From assembly GCA_938008415.1 (NCBI GenBank), contig CALLKI010000109.1:1-28353 (forward strand): DNA of 28,353 nucleotides, written 5' to 3'. Below, in pieces: positions 24,567 to 28,353 of the stretch. The stretch comes from an uncultured Luteimonas sp. Lineage in GTDB: Bacteria; Pseudomonadota; Gammaproteobacteria; Xanthomonadales; Xanthomonadaceae. The notes under the pieces were generated by a model, which did no database searches, had not been told where the DNA came from, and saw nothing but the letters and a program-made list of their open reading frames with translations. The first letter of the stretch is position 1. Each line of letters starts with the position of its first letter. The translations under genes were made by a program, and so were the position numbers.

Positions 24567-24601
24567 CACACCCCCTGCCGTCAGAAACGGCAGGGGGTGT
24601 G
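24567..24601 (-). terminator. perfect 15-base hairpin between the metalloprotease gene and alkB
   Basis: Arms 24567-24581 (CACACCCCCTGCCGT) and 24587-24601 are perfectly complementary around a 5-base loop. It lies 31 bases after the metalloprotease stop and 32 bases before the alkB start, both on the minus strand. No clear T-run follows (CTTATGG), but the stem is very stable and the position suits a terminator of the upstream gene that insulates alkB. Confidence 0.65.
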
Positions 24602-24632
24602 GAAAGTCCGCCGGGATCCGGCGATTCCCGGA

Positions 24633-27044
24633 TCAGGGGCCGGGTGCGGTGATGCGCCAGCCGTTGCTGTTCTTGCTGTAGGGGGAGCCCAGATCCAGTT
24701 TCTTCTGGAACGAAGACCCGTTACCAAGCCGCATCGTCACATGCCCGGTATTCGGGTTCGCCCAGACCAGGTCCAGGAAACCATCGCCATTGAAATCACC
24801 GGTCGAGGCAAGAACGTATGCCTTGGCGAACGAGAAATACGGGCTCTTGGTCACTTCTCCGTTGTTGCCGATTCGCCAGAAACGGAAGTTTCCATCGTCC
24901 GTATTGGACCTGCGCCAAAGCAGCTCGGCGCGCCCGTCCCCATCGACGTCTCCGGCACCGGCGATCTTCCATCCGGCGCTGTTGTACCCGTAGCCAAGGT
25001 CGTAGCGCTTGTCGAACCTGGTACCGTCACCGAGACGAAGCGTCACATGCCCGGTATTCGGGTTCGCCCAGACCAGGTCCAGGAAACCATCGCCATTGAA
25101 ATCACCGGTCGCAGCCAGAAGGTAACTCTTGGTGAATGACAACAATGGCCCACGGGTAATGTTGCCATTGCTGTTGACCTTCCAGTACCGGAAATTATCG
25201 CCGTCAGCATTGGTCCTGCGCAGCAGAAGCTCCGAACGGCCATCTCCGTCGACGTCACCAGCGCCGATGATTTTCCAGCTGCCCGTCAACGCATTCCCCA
25301 GGTCGACGCGAGTAGCAAAGGAAGTGCCATTGCCGAGACGTACGGTGACATGCCCCGTGGATGGATTTGCCCAGACGAGGTCCAGCCGGCCATCGCCGTT
25401 GAAGTCGCCCGTGGCTGCCAGCGTGTAGGAGCGGGAGAAAGTGAAATAGGGACTCTTTGTGATCTTGCCCTGCTCGTCAACCTTCCAGTAGCGGAAGTTG
25501 TCGTTGTTGGCATCAGTGCGCCGCCAGAGCAATTCCGAACGGCCATCACCGTCCACGTCCCTTGGCGGGATACCCATCAGGGGAACCTTCGTTTCCCGGA
25601 ATTCGGCCACGATCGGCATCGTCTGGTTCATGCTGCGGACGTTGTCCGACTGGTTGGCGACGCCGGTGGGCCTGCCGTCATAGCTGACCGAGGGATTCGC
25701 GAAGTACGCGATCTCGAACTGGCTGCTGTTGGCCTGCGGGTAGGCCATGATGGTGAAGAAGCCCGACGAGGAGGATTCACGGTAGCCGTATGAATACGCG
25801 TGCGTCCCCGGGTACTGGCTGTCGGCCTGGTTGTGCGCCTGGCCCATCAGGTGGCCCAGCTCGTGCGCCAGCGAATAGTCGCTGCACATGTAGGTCTGGC
25901 CATCGTTGCCGACATCATCGCCGTCGCTGACCACCGCATACGCGAGAGATTCGTCGCTGCTGGTGATCTGCCTCTGTCCCGCGCCCAGCAGCCAGGCGAT
26001 GCCACAGCCATCCTGCTCCGGCTCACGGAACGGCCGCAGCAGGGCCACCAGGTCCCCGCCGTAGTCGTCACGCGCCTTGCGCAGCTCGTTGAAGGCGGCA
26101 TCGGGCGTGATGGGTTGACCACTCCGGGCGTCATACCCGCTGAGCTTTTGCAGGGCATCGGCGTTGTCCGTGTTGTCCGGGTAGTTCACCTGGACCGTAC
26201 GGACCAGCCGGATGCGCATGTTCACGCCACTGCGCTCATAGGCCGCATTGGTGATCGCAACCAGGCTGTTGATCCGGGTCTGCACCACGGACTGGTTGCC
26301 GTATGCGGTAACCAAGCCGTTGGTGTAGCCCATCACCACGTCGACGACGGCATTGGCGGCCATGGGCGAAACGGCGATGCCCTGGGCCTGCGCCATGACG
26401 GCCTTCGCGCCGGCCATGACCATGCCCGCCCCGGCATCGGAACCCTTCCTGGCAGGCAGTTCCGGCGGCAACAGGAAATCGGGGCCCTTGCTGCGCTGGC
26501 CGCGGCTGGAGCCCGCCAGCCGCGAGTAATCCGTCTCGACCAGCCAGGCGGACCCGCGGCGCGTGAGTACCCGGTAGGTACGCCCGCCGGCCAGGATCTC
26601 GCCGAACACGGCGCGCTCGCCGAAGGTCAGGACCGCATGTCCATCGTCCGGGCTGCGGCCGACCCAGGTCCAATCACCCTCGGGGTGCTCTTCCATCCGC
26701 TCGAAGGTGACGCTGACGGGCTTGCCGTCCGGGGTCGTCAGGCGCAGCTCGCCGGTCGCGATCGCGTTGAGGGCGTGCGCCTCGCTGATGTCGACCGGAT
26801 GGAAAGTATAGGCCCCGGAGCGTTCAGGCCGGCGCGCCGGCGAATAGCGCAGCAGTTCCCCGCGATCCGGCAATGACGCGAAGCTGGCCGTCGCCGGACG
26901 GGAAGACAGGGAGTCCATGGGCATGCCCGGAGCCTTGCTGCCGGTGGCACCCGGGCTCTGGCTGGCCTGGACCGGATCCCGGTCGGCGGAGCAGCCAGCG
27001 ATGAGAGTGGCAATCAGGGCGATGCCAGCCAGATAAATGCGCAT
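24633..27044 (-). CDS. reprolysin-like zinc metalloprotease lipoprotein with three FG-GAP/VCBS modules
   Basis: The 803-residue protein begins MRIYLAGIALIATLIAGC, a lipoprotein signal with Cys18. A propeptide-like region (about 60-210) follows, with beta-rich stretches such as LRLTTPDGKPVSVTFERMEEHPEGDWTW. The metzincin catalytic domain carries the zinc motif HELGHLMGQAH (394-404, HExxHxxGxxH) and the Met-turn FFTIMAYPQ. The last 310 residues form three modules of about 101-102 residues. Each module has acidic Ca-binding-type loops DVDGDGRSELL and DFNGDGxLDLVWANPxTGHV, as in FG-GAP/VCBS propellers. An ATG at 27092 would add 16 residues before the signal and is rejected. It is probably an exported or surface protease with a binding domain; its substrate is unknown. 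Gene stands alone. Confidence 0.88.
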   Translation of the reverse strand: MRIYLAGIALIATLIAGCSADRDPVQASQSPGATGSKAPGMPMDSLSSRPATASFASLPDRGELLRYSPARRPERSGAYTFHPVDISEAHALNAIATGELRLTTPDGKPVSVTFERMEEHPEGDWTWVGRSPDDGHAVLTFGERAVFGEILAGGRTYRVLTRRGSAWLVETDYSRLAGSSRGQRSKGPDFLLPPELPARKGSDAGAGMVMAGAKAVMAQAQGIAVSPMAANAVVDVVMGYTNGLVTAYGNQSVVQTRINSLVAITNAAYERSGVNMRIRLVRTVQVNYPDNTDNADALQKLSGYDARSGQPITPDAAFNELRKARDDYGGDLVALLRPFREPEQDGCGIAWLLGAGQRQITSSDESLAYAVVSDGDDVGNDGQTYMCSDYSLAHELGHLMGQAHNQADSQYPGTHAYSYGYRESSSSGFFTIMAYPQANSSQFEIAYFANPSVSYDGRPTGVANQSDNVRSMNQTMPIVAEFRETKVPLMGIPPRDVDGDGRSELLWRRTDANNDNFRYWKVDEQGKITKSPYFTFSRSYTLAATGDFNGDGRLDLVWANPSTGHVTVRLGNGTSFATRVDLGNALTGSWKIIGAGDVDGDGRSELLLRRTNADGDNFRYWKVNSNGNITRGPLLSFTKSYLLAATGDFNGDGFLDLVWANPNTGHVTLRLGDGTRFDKRYDLGYGYNSAGWKIAGAGDVDGDGRAELLWRRSNTDDGNFRFWRIGNNGEVTKSPYFSFAKAYVLASTGDFNGDGFLDLVWANPNTGHVTMRLGNGSSFQKKLDLGSPYSKNSNGWRITAPGP
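24735..25111. repeat. 71-base exact direct repeat inside the metalloprotease gene
   Basis: Positions 24735-24805 and 25041-25111 are identical over 71 bases, spaced 306 bases apart, exactly one 102-residue module. The equivalent region of the first module (around 25345-25415) is clearly diverged. Identity at synonymous sites points to a recent duplication or gene conversion between the last two FG-GAP/VCBS modules. Confidence 0.9.
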
Positions 27045-27134
27045 TTTGGCGTTTCCAGTGACGGATGTTGGCGGACCCCCCGAGTGGGTCATTCTGGCAG
27101 CTTAAGGCATCTCCTTGCATGGCCGGAAGCTAAA

Positions 27135-27160
27135 CGGGAGGGAACCTCCGTCCCCTCCCG
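27135..27160 (-). terminator. hairpin after the CoA-transferase operon
   Basis: CGGGAGGG (27135-27142) pairs with CCCTCCCG (27153-27160) around a 10-base loop. On the minus strand the stem is followed by TTTAGC. It lies 28 bases beyond the subunit B stop and is a reasonable, if weak, intrinsic terminator. Confidence 0.55.
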
Positions 27161-27187
27161 GGCGTCGGGGCCGCTGCCTGCCGGGGG

Positions 27188-27817
27188 TCAGTGCGTGAAT
27201 GGGACCCCGGTCCTGGCCTTCAGCTCGTCCAGGGTGACGCCGGGCGCCAGCTCCCGCAGCACCAGGCCGGACGGGGTCACGTCGAACACCCCCAGGTCCG
27301 TGATGATCCTGTCAACGACGCCCACCCCGGTCAGCGGCAGGGTGCACTCCGGCACGATCTTGTGGCTGCCGTCCTTTGCCACGTGCTCCATCAGCACGAC
27401 CACGCGCTTGACGCCGGCGACCAGATCCATGGCCCCGCCCATGCCCTTGACCATCTTGCCCGGCACCATCCAGTTGGCCAGGTCCCCCTTGCCGGTGACC
27501 TGCATGGCCCCGAGGATGGCCAGGTCGATGTGGCCGCCCCGGATCATGGCGAAGGAGTCATGGCTGCCGAAGAAGCTGGCACCTGGCACGGCGGTGACCG
27601 TCTGCTTGCCGGCGTTGATCAGGTCCGCATCCACCTCGTCCTCGGTCGGGAACGGGCCAATTCCCAGCAGGCCGTTCTCCGACTGCAGCCACACGGTCAT
27701 GCCTTCGGGGATGTGGTTGGCCACCAGGGTCGGCAGGCCGATGCCCAGGTTCACGTACATGCCGTCGGCCAGCTCGCACGCGGCGCGCTTGGCCATCTCG
27801 TCGCGGGTCCAGGCCAT
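27188..27817 (-). CDS. scoB: 3-oxoacid CoA-transferase subunit B
   Basis: With subunit A this enzyme moves CoA from succinyl-CoA to a 3-oxoacid such as acetoacetate, linking ketone-body use to the TCA cycle. The 209-residue product starts MAWTRDEMAKRAACELADGMYVNLGIGLPT. It has the catalytic SENGLLGIGP motif (Glu47, which forms the glutamyl-CoA thioester), and GASFFGSHDSFAMIRGGHIDLAILGAMQV and LANWMVPGKMVKGMGGAMDLV, all typical of SCOT-type B subunits. The start overlaps the subunit A stop by one base (TGATG), so the subunits are coupled. Acetate or other acyl acceptors cannot be excluded by sequence. Confidence 0.94.
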   Translation of the reverse strand: MAWTRDEMAKRAACELADGMYVNLGIGLPTLVANHIPEGMTVWLQSENGLLGIGPFPTEDEVDADLINAGKQTVTAVPGASFFGSHDSFAMIRGGHIDLAILGAMQVTGKGDLANWMVPGKMVKGMGGAMDLVAGVKRVVVLMEHVAKDGSHKIVPECTLPLTGVGVVDRIITDLGVFDVTPSGLVLRELAPGVTLDELKARTGVPFTH

Positions 27818-28331
27818 CACTTCGCTCCTCGGACGGTGCGCTGCTCGATGCGCTTTTCGGGGTTGGGATTGACCACGATGCGGTCCACATAGATGCCCGG
27901 CAGGTGCACGTGGTCGGGATCGATCCCGCCGATCTCCACCAGCTGCTCCACCTCGGCCACGCAGACCTTGCCGGCCATGGCGCAGACCGGGTTGAAGTTG
28001 CGCGCGGTCTTGCGGAACACGAGGTTGCCGGCCTCGTCGGCCTTCCATGCCTTCACCAGTGACACGTCCGCGTGCAGCGCGGTCTCCATCACGTACCAGT
28101 GGTCACCGAACCGGCGTGTCTCCTTGCCCTCGGCCACCACCGTGCCGTAGCCGGTGCGGGTGTAGAACGCCGGGATGCCGGCACCGCCGGCGCGCAGCCG
28201 CTCGGCGAGGGTACCCTGCGGGTTGAACTCCAGTTCCAGCTCGCCCGAGAGGAACTGGCGCTCGAATTCCTTGTTCTCGCCCACGTAGGACGAAATCATC
28301 TTGCGGATCTGCCGCGTCTCCACCAGCAGGC
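27817..28331 (-). CDS. scoA: 3-oxoacid CoA-transferase subunit A, 5' end missing at contig edge
   Basis: The visible 170 or so residues read LLVETRQIRKMISSYVGENKEF onward and match the C-terminal three quarters of SCOT-type A subunits, including FNPQGTLAERLRAGGAGIPAFYTRTGYGT, VKAWKADEAGNLVFRKTARNFNP and the closing NPNPEKRIEQRTVRG. About 60-70 N-terminal residues, including the usual GGFGLCGIPE region, are missing because the contig ends. The GTG at 28321-28323 is an internal valine, not the start. Genomic sequence stops at 28331; the remaining bases are adapter. Confidence 0.93.
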
Positions 28332-28353
28332 AGATCGGAAGAGCACACGTCTG
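28332..28353. other. sequencing adapter (Illumina TruSeq), not genomic
   Basis: The final 22 bases begin AGATCGGAAGAGCACACG and agree over their whole length with the start of the standard TruSeq adapter. Read on the minus strand they give the peptide MCSSDL, a well-known mark of adapter carry-over in predicted proteins. This sequence should be trimmed. Confidence 0.97.

Noticed and set aside
28103..28348. An 81-codon minus-strand frame beginning MCSSDL at the right edge
   Set aside because: Its first residues are translated from the TruSeq adapter, and the remainder is an out-of-frame reading of scoA.

Overview
The window is GC-rich chromosomal DNA of a gammaproteobacterium, most likely Xanthomonadaceae (Lysobacter, Luteimonas or a relative). 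This is inferred from recalled protein resemblance (PurL, ValS, ProS, the short H-NS-family protein) and from gene order; no search was run. It is mostly conserved core genome. I see no rRNA, tRNA, CRISPR array, insertion sequence, prophage or recognisable defence system. The last 22 bases match the start of the Illumina TruSeq adapter, so the right edge is a contig end carrying adapter, and the final gene is cut there.

Left part (162-9153): a minus-strand series xerD, dsbC (a predicted lipoprotein form) and purL; a plus-strand RDD membrane protein; then minus-strand lptF-lptG for LPS export. GC-rich hairpin repeats occupy the spaces behind xerD and lptG. Middle (9284-18862): pepA, holC and valS run on the plus strand, diverging from lptFG as in many gammaproteobacteria. 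A minus-strand operon with 4-base overlaps follows: pssA, a small gene that I propose is a divergent holD (DNA polymerase III psi), and rimI. Next are two small DUF4124 proteins, proS, and an H-NS-family gene preceded by two terminator-like hairpins.

Right part (18947-28331): a ThrE-type exporter faces away from a compact four-gene MCE/Mla-type lipid transport operon (STAS-MlaE fusion, MlaF ATPase, MlaD, auxiliary lipoprotein). AlkB follows, then a large secreted metzincin lipoprotein with three FG-GAP/VCBS modules, and the two subunits of a 3-oxoacid CoA-transferase, with subunit A truncated by the contig edge.

Functional themes are envelope construction (LptFG, Mla-type transporter, PssA, RDD protein, DsbC), replication and translation (HolC, the HolD candidate, ValS, ProS, RimI, XerD), and metabolism (PurL, PepA, CoA-transferase). 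The points most worth following up are the HolD candidate, the tandem hairpins before the H-NS gene, the repeat pair behind xerD and lptG, the recent internal duplication in the metalloprotease, and the adapter sequence.
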